Part shown: in pieces, positions 36,574-42,962 of the stretch
Position numbering within the stretch: position 1 is the first letter of the stretch
Layout: every line of letters starts with the position of its first letter
From: Chlorobium sp.
GTDB taxonomy: Bacteria; Bacteroidota; Chlorobiia; Chlorobiales; Chlorobiaceae
Length of the DNA: 43,754 nt
Direction: 5' to 3'
Assembly: GCA_013203905.1 (NCBI GenBank)
Contig: JABMPC010000078.1
Coordinates: forward strand, 1-43,754
Translations under genes and position numbers: made by a program
Notes under the pieces: generated by a model
The model's input: only the letters and a program-made list of their open reading frames with translations
What the model was told of the DNA's origin: nothing
Databases searched by the model: none

Positions 36574-37122
36574 ATGATGAAACGCCTGCTGACTCTGCTG
36601 CTGCTCCTTCTGCCTGCCGGATGTACCGGCATTCCCGAAGGGCTTGATGTGGTTGATGATTTTTCCCTTGAGCGCTATCTTGGTACCTGGTACGAAATTG
36701 CCCGTCTCGACAACTCCTTCGAAAAAAATTTCGAGGCTGTTTCAGCAACCTATACTTTGAAGCCGGACGGAAAGGTCAGAGTAGAGAACAGAGGATACGA
36801 CACGAAAAAAAACAGGTGGAAGAGTGTTGAAGGCAGAGCCGAATTCGACGGGCCGAGTGACCGCGGAGCCCTGAAAGTCTCCTTTTTCGGCCCCTTCTAC
36901 GCAGGATACAACATTCTTGCCCTCGATCGTGAGGAGTACAGATGGGCGATTGTCTCCGGACATGACAGGGATCTTCTCTGGATACTGTCAAGAAGCCCGG
37001 AAATGGATCCGGGGCTTCTTGGGGAGCTGACCCGAAAGACCGCGGAGTTCGGCTTTACGGCTGACGAGTTGCGTCTTGTCGACCAGTCGGAGCGGTCAGA
37101 GGGGGCCTCGGATGGAGAGTAA
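36574..37122 (+). CDS. blc: Lipocalin-family outer membrane lipoprotein (Blc-like)
   Basis: A 182-residue bacterial lipocalin. Residues 1-17 form a lipoprotein signal with the lipobox LPAG-C17, so the mature protein is lipid-anchored; with no Asp at position +2 it should go to the outer membrane. The lipocalin G-x-W box is YLGTWYEIARLDN, followed by FEKNFEAVSATYTLKPDGKVRVENRGYD, and the C-terminal WAIVSGHDRDLLWILSRSPEM with the conserved Arg. Blc binds fatty acids or lysophospholipids and is stress-induced in E. coli; ligand and role here are inferred. Its 3' end overlaps the next small gene by 11 bases. Confidence 0.93.
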   Translation: MMKRLLTLLLLLLPAGCTGIPEGLDVVDDFSLERYLGTWYEIARLDNSFEKNFEAVSATYTLKPDGKVRVENRGYDTKKNRWKSVEGRAEFDGPSDRGALKVSFFGPFYAGYNILALDREEYRWAIVSGHDRDLLWILSRSPEMDPGLLGELTRKTAEFGFTADELRLVDQSERSEGASDGE

Positions 37123-37390
37123 TGCATGCGAAACCCGGTACAGGGACCTGGTGGAGGGCCTGGTGGAGAAGTGGGCTGAAGGAAAGCCTCCGAACCCTGC
37201 CGCAGAGTCTCCATCGGCTAAACCGTCAGGATACTACCGACTGAGCGGATGGTTGTTCGACTACCTGATGGCGCATGATGCATTGCCAACAGGCGTGCAT
37301 GCAATGCCCGAGGGCATCGACCGGCAGGGGAGGGTGGAGCCGTCCTTTCCTGTCGATTTCAGTCAGCCTCCGTTCAAGAGAGGTGACTGA
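37112..37390 (+). CDS. Small hypothetical protein of 92 residues
   Basis: I do not recognise this protein. It starts at an ATG (37112) with a purine-rich Shine-Dalgarno-like GAGGGGG 6-12 bases upstream and overlaps the lipocalin stop by 11 bases in another frame, which suggests translational coupling. It is soluble and mildly acidic: an N-terminal helix-prone part (RYRDLVEGLVEKWAEG), a Pro/Ser-rich linker, then a YYRLSGWLFDYLMAHDALPTGVHAMPEG segment that looks structured. No cysteines beyond one near the N-terminus, no signal peptide, no membrane segment. The 3' end overlaps the convergent feoC-like gene by 17 bases. The coding call rests on context only. Confidence 0.6.
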   Translation: MESNACETRYRDLVEGLVEKWAEGKPPNPAAESPSAKPSGYYRLSGWLFDYLMAHDALPTGVHAMPEGIDRQGRVEPSFPVDFSQPPFKRGD

Positions 37391-37646
37391 ATGCTGAAGA
37401 AGGTTTCCTGAGATCTTTTTTGTCACCTTCCACCCATTCGTACCACACATGGTTTTTACCGCTACACTTTCCGCAGCAGCTGGAGCCATAGGCGAGGGAA
37501 GTTCGAACGACAACTCGTCCCTTCAGGATCCAGTGGTCGAGCATCGACTCAATCAGAGAGCTGTCGGCATTGAAATGGCGGGCAAGCTCCGATAGCGAAG
37601 CACTGCCTTTCAGGGAGAGATACTGTTTGATGTTTGTCAGTGTCAT
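37374..37646 (-). CDS. feoC: FeoC-like winged-helix protein
   Basis: A 90-residue protein of the FeoC group, which assists or regulates the FeoB ferrous iron transporter in the cytoplasm. Residues about 4-48 form a winged helix (LTNIKQYLSLKGSASLSELA, then a recognition-like helix), and a Cys cluster CC-x2-C (Cys57, Cys58, Cys61) lies in the wing, matching the Fe-S binding region of FeoC proteins. The ATG at 37646 is preferred to one 15 codons earlier, which would begin in the hairpin zone. It is the last gene of the porin-feoA-feoA-feoB'-feoC operon and remains intact although feoB is broken. Confidence 0.82.
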   Translation of the reverse strand: MTLTNIKQYLSLKGSASLSELARHFNADSSLIESMLDHWILKGRVVVRTSLAYGSSCCGKCSGKNHVWYEWVEGDKKDLRKPSSAFSHLS

Positions 37647-37677
37647 AATTGGTTCTGCTGTTGTTAGATAAATAAGA

Positions 37678-37706
37678 GGGAAGGGCGTCACCGACGCCCC
37701 CTTCCC
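37678..37706 (-). terminator. Hairpin between feoB remnant and feoC
   Basis: On the minus strand GGGAAGG(GG)GCGTC and GACGCCCTTCCC form a 12-base stem with a 2-base bulge and a GGT loop, followed by TCTTATTTAT. It lies 17 bases after the feoB stop codon and about 30 before the feoC start. It may attenuate or process the operon mRNA before feoC rather than end it fully. Confidence 0.5.
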
Positions 37707-37712
37707 GTAACG

Positions 37713-37749
37713 GAACCGGGTCTTAATTCGACCCGGTTCTGCTTTTTTT
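37713..37749 (+). terminator. Intrinsic terminator for the plus strand, overlapping the feoB 3' end
   Basis: A perfect 10-base stem, GAACCGGGTC (37713-37722) with GACCCGGTTC (37730-37739), loop TTAATTC, then TGC and seven Ts (37743-37749) on the plus strand. It spans the feoB stop codon. In plus orientation it is a good terminator for transcripts from purU-lipocalin-small ORF that read through antisense to feoC. On the minus strand it lacks a T tract and would be just a hairpin at the end of feoB. Confidence 0.7.
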
Positions 37750-38320
37750 GAACCAGCCGTTTCCGACCCCGTACATGAGCCCTACAGAACCAGCTAGGAC
37801 GGCGGCCATTCCAAGAATCCATGCAGACGAAGAAGCGGGATGGGCGGAGAATGTGCCGATCTGGTAGGCAAGGACTGCAAAAATCCATGCCAGGCCTGTG
37901 GTCCATGCGCCCGCAAAAAGGGTCCATGCAAGGTTGGTTTCACGGTAGACCGCTGCGATGGCCGCCACACAGGGGAAGTAGAGCAGGATGAATACCAGAT
38001 AGGCGAATGCGCCTGCAGTCCCGTCGAACAGGTTCACCATAGAGCCGAAGATGGAGGAACCGACCTCCTGCTCTTCGGCGAACGCTTCAGAATCGGAGAC
38101 ATCCCCTACCGATATGCCGAGCGGGTCGAGTAGTGAACCGGCCAGACCTGAAAGATTCTCGGGAATTGTGGCCAGTGCCTCGCCCAGCGAGCCAACAAGT
38201 GAGAACGCCTCGTCAAGGGCCCCCGCATCCACGGTTACCGACAACCGCAATAACTCTCGGCCTCCCCGCTTTTGGGCGCGGCTTCGTTACAGCACCTGCC
38301 AGTTCTTCTGCATGTATCAT
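37723..38320 (-). pseudogene. feoB: feoB remnant with large internal deletion
   Basis: FeoB is normally a ~700-800 residue inner-membrane ferrous iron transporter with an N-terminal G domain and gate helices. Here an ATG at 38320, overlapping the feoA stop (ATGA), opens the expected N-terminus, reading through PRVIAVVGN (the start of the GNPNCGKT P-loop). It then changes to RGCGGP and a stop. From there the sequence continues in another frame (+1) with ~170 residues of the FeoB C-terminus: DPLGISVGDV, FAYLVFILLYFPCVAAIAAVYRE and two further membrane helices, ending at a natural stop. Everything between (most of the G domain and both gate motifs) is missing. The retained ends look undecayed. 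The C-terminal frame has a TTG at 38250, but a functional transporter is not possible. Confidence 0.88.
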
Positions 38321-38544
38321 TTCACCTCCTCAACGATTATGCCTTCAGCCTCGTGCTTGCGAAGCGTAAGGCGGTAATTTTTAACAGAAATTTCAAATGG
38401 ATCGCCAAGCGGGGCAACCCCCTCCACCTTGACGGTTTCGCCCGTAAGCAGCCCCATATCGAACAGGCGACGCTTCAGTTGCGGGGAGGCCGACACGGAA
38501 AGTACTTTCCCGATCTGCCCTTTTTTTAATTCAGAAAGATTCAT
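38317..38544 (-). CDS. feoA: FeoA-domain protein (second copy)
   Basis: A 75-residue SH3-like FeoA protein, a small cytoplasmic partner of FeoB. Typical features: MNLSELKKGQIGKVLSVSAS at the start, RRLFDMGLLTGETVKVEG (the R-L-x-x-x-G-x-x-x-G-x-x-V core) and FEISVKNYRLTLRKHEAEGI at the end. It overlaps the upstream feoA by 4 bases (ATGA) and the feoB remnant by 4 bases. A Shine-Dalgarno-like AAGGAG lies upstream of its start. It is the standard short form, in contrast to the extended upstream copy. Confidence 0.93.
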   Translation of the reverse strand: MNLSELKKGQIGKVLSVSASPQLKRRLFDMGLLTGETVKVEGVAPLGDPFEISVKNYRLTLRKHEAEGIIVEEVK

Positions 38545-38867
38545 TGTGTTTTTCTCCTTACGATGATTTCCATGGATATGGTATGGTCGATAGCCATCCT
38601 GCCGTCGCGAACCTTCACGAGGACCGGCATGCCGCGATCGTTTTGGACAACCTCTACCACCTGTCCGGAACTGAACCCGAGCTCTGAGAGGCGGCGATCC
38701 TGTCCGCTTCCATCACGGAGTCGGCCATGGCCAGGGTGACGGCCGCCATGCTGGTGGCGACCTGTACCGTGATTGCAGGAGAGCGGACCGCCTCTGCCTT
38801 GCGCCCTCCGAAATCCAATGATTTCAGCGGATTCACCAGTTTTAAGCATACCAAGCTGAACAATCAT
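38541..38867 (-). CDS. feoA: FeoA-domain protein with His/Gly-rich insertion
   Basis: A 108-residue FeoA-type protein. The first ~20 residues (MLKTGESAEIIGFRR) and residues about 57-108 (DRRLSELGFSSGQVVEVVQ to AIDHTISMEIIV) form the usual FeoA SH3-like fold. Between them sit about 36 extra residues rich in Gly, His and Arg (e.g. NHGTGRHQHGGRHPGHG, five His). The reading frame is continuous through this part and the domain resumes in frame, so an insertion rather than a frameshift is the better reading. The His cluster could bind metal. A good Shine-Dalgarno (AGGAG) precedes the ATG. It follows the porin by 24 bases and overlaps the second feoA by 4. Confidence 0.85.
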   Translation of the reverse strand: MIVQLGMLKTGESAEIIGFRRAQGRGGPLSCNHGTGRHQHGGRHPGHGRLRDGSGQDRRLSELGFSSGQVVEVVQNDRGMPVLVKVRDGRMAIDHTISMEIIVRRKTQ

Positions 38868-38891
38868 AGCTACTCCTGTTTTTTCTGTTGA

Positions 38892-39962
38892 TTAAAACTC
38901 CATCGCCAGCTGCATGGTGAAGGTATCGGTATCGGCAGTCTCTGTTTTGTTCTCAGCACGCTGGTATTCGAACGACAGGCCGGCATCTTCCGTGACTTCC
39001 CAGCCAAGGGTTGCGCCATAGCGGGAGTCGTTTGTTCCGAAGTCGTCCGCTCCCTCGTAACGAACGGCAATGTTCAGCGGTACTTTGAGCGCATACCCGG
39101 CTTCCACGCTCCATGCTGCAGGCTGCCTGCCACTGTTTTCGCCATCGGCGAAGCTCTCACAGGCACCGAGATACTCACCCCTCAATACAAATGGCCCGTA
39201 GCCCGTCATGGCGTTGGCCGACCATCCACCGACGAAATCCATCGTTTTGCTATCAGCAAAACCGTCCTGCAGTCCATCGGTATCAGCCATGTTATTGGTC
39301 CAGGATGCACCGACGCCGTAGCGGAAATCATCAACCTCTTTCTGCCAGCTGAGAGCTGCAACGAGGCTGTTGATGCTGTCTTCATCTGTTTTTTGTACAT
39401 CTCCCTTGAACACAGAGAGCGAGCCAGTGAGGCCGTCCGCCTCATAACCGGTTTTCACTGATGCGTGCAGTTTGCTCTCGCCGAGTTCGAGAGTCATAGG
39501 GTCGGAAATCATGTCGCTTTCGAACGAGCCGAAGGATTGGGTGAGGCGCCCGACCTCTGCGAAGAGAGGGGAGGATTCTGACTTCATTCGTAAGTAGGCC
39601 TGCTCAACGAGAATGTTGTCATCGTTCTCACCCTGTTCATACAGTAAAACACCGTAGGCGGTGAGCCAGGGGTTCAATGTTGCCTCAAGGCCGAGCTCAA
39701 AGGTTGCAAGGGTGAGATCGGAAGTCGCTTTCGAGTCCGAAGGGTCTTGATAGTTTGCTTCCACTTCCACAAGACCTCCGAATGTCAACCCTTTGGTGAT
39801 GCTGCTTTTCTTTGCTTCCGGTTGGGAGGGTGGGGTTAGCTGAGCCTCCAAAAGGTCAAGACGGCGTTTCAGTTCAAGTACTTCGTCCGAAGCAGATGCT
39901 CCTGATGAGGTAACCATTCCAAGGGATGCGAGTGTGACACCAGCAATAATCATCTTTTTCAT
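38892..39962 (-). CDS. Outer membrane porin (LbtU-like, iron-operon associated)
   Basis: A 356-residue outer-membrane beta-barrel protein. Residues 1-24 are a classic signal peptide ending in ASA; a short coiled coil (DEVLELKRRLDLLEAQL) follows, as in trimeric porins, and then about 300 residues of alternating amphipathic strands ending in Phe (LAMEF), the usual barrel insertion signal. I think it resembles LbtU-type siderophore porins, from general pattern rather than alignment. Its position as first gene ahead of feoA-feoA-feoB'-feoC suggests that it brings iron across the outer membrane. A 14-base AT palindrome lies 16 bases upstream of its start. Confidence 0.82.
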   Translation of the reverse strand: MKKMIIAGVTLASLGMVTSSGASASDEVLELKRRLDLLEAQLTPPSQPEAKKSSITKGLTFGGLVEVEANYQDPSDSKATSDLTLATFELGLEATLNPWLTAYGVLLYEQGENDDNILVEQAYLRMKSESSPLFAEVGRLTQSFGSFESDMISDPMTLELGESKLHASVKTGYEADGLTGSLSVFKGDVQKTDEDSINSLVAALSWQKEVDDFRYGVGASWTNNMADTDGLQDGFADSKTMDFVGGWSANAMTGYGPFVLRGEYLGACESFADGENSGRQPAAWSVEAGYALKVPLNIAVRYEGADDFGTNDSRYGATLGWEVTEDAGLSFEYQRAENKTETADTDTFTMQLAMEF

Positions 39963-39977
39963 AGCAGCTTATTTAGA

Positions 39978-39991
39978 TTAATTATAATTAA
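39978..39991 (-). promoter_or_regulatory. Candidate operator: perfect palindrome upstream of the porin/feo operon
   Basis: TTAATTATAATTAA is a perfect 14-base palindrome, 16-29 bases upstream of the porin ATG, in a strongly AT-rich stretch of an otherwise GC-richer window. Its position at the head of an iron operon would suit a Fur- or DtxR/IdeR-type operator, but it does not match the classic Fur box closely. AT-rich promoters can give such palindromes by chance. Confidence 0.35.
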
Positions 39992-40139
39992 CGAACAGGT
40001 TGAATTTATGTTTATTTATACAAAATCCAAATAAGCAGAGAAAAAAAATGCGTCAAGGGAGGAGTGGGGGGCGAAACTTCAATTGTTATTGCGGAATGCG
40101 TGGTGGATAGGTCGGTCTCGGTTCGACAGTGGGTTCGGT

Positions 40140-41183
40140 TCAGAAAACAGCGTGGGCGCCGAGTTCCTGGCCTGCGAGGCCCTCTTTGAGTACCCGGGCG
40201 TAGAAGTCGCGAAGGGTGTCGGTTCCGTATGAGGGGGTCATCGCTTCATCGTAACGGCCGGTTTCGGGGTTGAGCACCAGCATGGATTCGGAACTGTAGT
40301 ATTTCCCGATCCGGGCAAATTCAGCCTTGTCCTTCAGTTTTGGAAAGAGTTTCGAGAGTGTGGCGAGGACTGGTATGATGATGTCGAACATCTGGATTGG
40401 TACTCTCCGGAATTTCGGTTCGCGGCCAAGGAGCTCAAAGAGCATTTCGCCCTGCTCTTTTGCTGTGATGGCTTTGCCCGGGCCGCCGATGGGGAGAATG
40501 CGGTTCTTTTTGTCGGCATCCACAAGGCAGTCGGCCATGAAACGGGCCAGATCAGCTTCGCTGATCGGTTTGCATGCGGTCAATTCACCGTCGCCGAACA
40601 TGAGGTAAGGGCTGCCGTTTTTTACCTTTTCAACCTGCCCTGCGATTGATTTAAAAAAGGCGGTCGGTCTGACAATGGAGTAGCTCACGCCTGAAGCTAT
40701 GAGTTCTCGCTCAAGCTGGAGCTTGGCTCTCTGGAATTCAAGCATCGGTTTCTGAACGCATATTGCCGAGAGGAGAATGAACTGCGATATGCCAGCCCCT
40801 CTTCCTGCATCCAGAGCATTGCGGGTAGCCTGGTAGTCAATTGCCCATGAATCCTCCAGTCCACCGGTTCGTGAGGTGAGGCAGGATACGACAGCGTCAA
40901 ACCGTTCGCCCCTTATGCCTTCTTGTGCTATCGACTCCAGATTTCCTACATCACCGAACCGTACTTCAGAGCCGGCAAGCTGCTGCCGGGTGTCAGCTTC
41001 TGTGGCGTTGGCGTTGACGCCTGAACGGGGACGGGCAAAACTGACCACTGTATGACCCCGTGCGGCCAGTTCGCGGGTGACGAATTTTCCGATATATCCT
41101 GTTGCCCCGACGACGAAAATGCGTTTGGGGGTTTCCGTTCCGGGGGCGGAGTGTCTTGACTGGTTGTCTGGTTCAGTGTTCAC
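40140..41183 (-). CDS. bciA: Divinyl (proto)chlorophyllide a 8-vinyl reductase BciA
   Basis: BciA reduces the 8-vinyl group of divinyl chlorophyllide to ethyl with NADPH, an obligatory step to bacteriochlorophylls a, c, d and chlorophyll a in green sulfur bacteria. The 347-residue protein is an atypical short-chain reductase (NmrA/isoflavone reductase type): nucleotide site VVGATGYIGKFV (24-35), the VVSCLTSRTGG segment and SYSIVRPTAFFKSIAGQVEKV, a family-typical block. The KNGSPYLMFGDGELTACKPISEADLARFM region also matches plant DVR and BciA. It lacks the Fe-S motifs of the alternative enzyme BciB. It lies 57 bases downstream of cydC and could be cotranscribed with it. The 177 bases to the porin hold the porin promoter. 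Confidence 0.93.
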   Translation of the reverse strand: MNTEPDNQSRHSAPGTETPKRIFVVGATGYIGKFVTRELAARGHTVVSFARPRSGVNANATEADTRQQLAGSEVRFGDVGNLESIAQEGIRGERFDAVVSCLTSRTGGLEDSWAIDYQATRNALDAGRGAGISQFILLSAICVQKPMLEFQRAKLQLERELIASGVSYSIVRPTAFFKSIAGQVEKVKNGSPYLMFGDGELTACKPISEADLARFMADCLVDADKKNRILPIGGPGKAITAKEQGEMLFELLGREPKFRRVPIQMFDIIIPVLATLSKLFPKLKDKAEFARIGKYYSSESMLVLNPETGRYDEAMTPSYGTDTLRDFYARVLKEGLAGQELGAHAVF

Positions 41184-41240
41184 GGTGGACTGGCTGATGA
41201 AGGGTTTTTTCTCTTCTGTTTTAATGCAACATAAGCAAAA

Positions 41241-42962
41241 TCAGCTGGTTTTGACAATACGGTTCAGCTTGCTCATCCGGCTGTAGACGCCGTTCCGGTC
41301 CATGAGTTCGCGGTGCGTTCCCTGTTCTGCAATCCGTCCATTGACGAGAACAAGAATAGTGTCGTAACGCTCCATTGCCTGCAGGCGGTGGGTGATTGTG
41401 ATGAGGGTACGGTTTTGTGTGAACTCATCCATAGCCCGGTTGATCTCCACTTCAGTAAGCGGATCAAGGTTGGCCGTTGCTTCGTCAAGAATGACGATCG
41501 GAGCATTCTGCAGGATTGCCCGGGCTATGGCAATGCGCTGCCGTTCTCCGCCGCTGAGCTGCATGCCATGCTGTCCGGTGAAGTCGTCGAGGCGGCTCTG
41601 GAAATGGCCAAGGCCAGCGCCTTCAAGAGCGGAAGTGATGTCGGCCTCGGAGGCTTCAGGCCTTGCAAGGAGGAGGTTTTCGCGGATGGTTGTTGCGAAA
41701 ATGTAGGTTTTTTGCGACACCAGAGAGATATGGCGGCGAAGCTCTTCGTGCTTGAAGCGGCTGATGTTCTCTCCTCCCAGGCTCAACTCACCTTCGCTGT
41801 AGTTCCAGAAGCGCATGAGAAGGGAGATGATGGTTGATTTTCCTGATCCGCTCGGTCCGACAATTGCAGTGTGGCTGCCCTGGGGGATGGTGAAGGTTAC
41901 CTGGTCAAGGGCTTGTCTGGAGCTGCCGGGATAGGTGAAGGAGAGGTTTCGGGCTTGCAGGTCGAGATTGCCGGGTATGGGAAGCGGGAGTTGGGGTTCG
42001 GTGACCTCGGGCTTCTGGTCCAGGATTTCAAAAAGCCTTTCGCCGGCATGGATGTCTGCCTCCAGATGCCTTGCTGAGGCGGGAAGGGGCAGAATGGCTT
42101 CAAAGGAAGCCATGACGGCAAGGGTGACAATTGAGAGGGCGATGCCACTGGTCTGTCCTGATTCCACAAGAGGCATGATTGCCGAGAGAACGGCAATGAC
42201 CGCACCATTCATCAGGAGTCCGGTGAGGGCTTCATGCATGCCGTCCCCGAGTGCATTGTTTCTTTCCAGACGGAGTTTTTCCCTTTCTGCGGTTTCAAGC
42301 CGATCGAGGTGTCTCTGGATGTTGCCGGTGAGCTGGAGCTCTCCAAGTCCCATGGCGAAGTCGACGGCGAGAACCTGCTGCAGTGACTGCTGACGGAGTA
42401 TGCCGCGGGAGTTGCCGCGGCCGAGAAATACCGAGAGGGCGGGAATGCCGATGCCCGCAAGGATGTGGAACAGAAGCAATAGCAGTGCGGCTTGCGTAGA
42501 CCAGAAGCCAAGCAGGAACCACATCAGAATGCTTGTGAGAATTGCCGTAACGGGAGGGGCGAGTACTCTGGTATAGATGTTTTCGAGGCTGCCGATGTCG
42601 TCCACAATTCTCTGGAGCAGATCGGCGCTTTTGAACTGTATGAGCCTTGCCGGGGCAAGCGGTTCAACAGCATCATAAAACCAGAGGCGGAGGCTGGCGA
42701 GAATTTTGAATGTGGTGTTGTGGGCAATGAGTCGTTCAAGGTAGCGCAGAACTCCCCGGGCAATGCCGAAAAACCTTACGCCGACAATGCCTATCTGCAG
42801 AGCGGCAAGCGGGGGCTGCAGAGCGGCTTGTGCAATCAGCCACGCTGCTGTGAGCAGGAGGCCTATTCCGCTGCCGGTTGCGGCAAATGCCGTGAAGGCT
42901 GCAAGCGCCATCCACCAGAACCAGGGGCGGACAAGGGATGTCAGGCGAAAAAAGGTTCTCAT
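41241..42962 (-). CDS. cydC: CydC-type ABC transporter (thiol reductant exporter subunit)
   Basis: A 573-residue fused permease-ATPase. CydDC exports cysteine and glutathione to the periplasm and is needed for assembly of cytochrome bd. Six membrane helices (about 1-310) are followed by the nucleotide-binding domain: Walker A GPSGSGKST (about 364-372), Q-loop LVSQKTYIFATTIRENLLLAR, signature LSGGERQR, Walker B IVILDEATANLDP and switch HRLQAM. The N-terminal VRFFGIARGVLRYLERLIAHNTTF motif is specific for CydC. It overlaps the upstream cydD stop by 4 bases (ATGA), so the half transporters are made together. In an anaerobic phototroph this system would serve oxygen protection or thiol balance; no cydAB is in view. 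Confidence 0.92.
   Translation of the reverse strand: MRTFFRLTSLVRPWFWWMALAAFTAFAATGSGIGLLLTAAWLIAQAALQPPLAALQIGIVGVRFFGIARGVLRYLERLIAHNTTFKILASLRLWFYDAVEPLAPARLIQFKSADLLQRIVDDIGSLENIYTRVLAPPVTAILTSILMWFLLGFWSTQAALLLLLFHILAGIGIPALSVFLGRGNSRGILRQQSLQQVLAVDFAMGLGELQLTGNIQRHLDRLETAEREKLRLERNNALGDGMHEALTGLLMNGAVIAVLSAIMPLVESGQTSGIALSIVTLAVMASFEAILPLPASARHLEADIHAGERLFEILDQKPEVTEPQLPLPIPGNLDLQARNLSFTYPGSSRQALDQVTFTIPQGSHTAIVGPSGSGKSTIISLLMRFWNYSEGELSLGGENISRFKHEELRRHISLVSQKTYIFATTIRENLLLARPEASEADITSALEGAGLGHFQSRLDDFTGQHGMQLSGGERQRIAIARAILQNAPIVILDEATANLDPLTEVEINRAMDEFTQNRTLITITHRLQAMERYDTILVLVNGRIAEQGTHRELMDRNGVYSRMSKLNRIVKTS

Noticed and set aside
38654-38863. Frameshift inside the His-rich feoA, with a second frame coding part of it
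   Set aside because: The FeoA domain continues in the same frame on both sides of the His/Gly-rich part, and the alternative frame shows no FeoA features.
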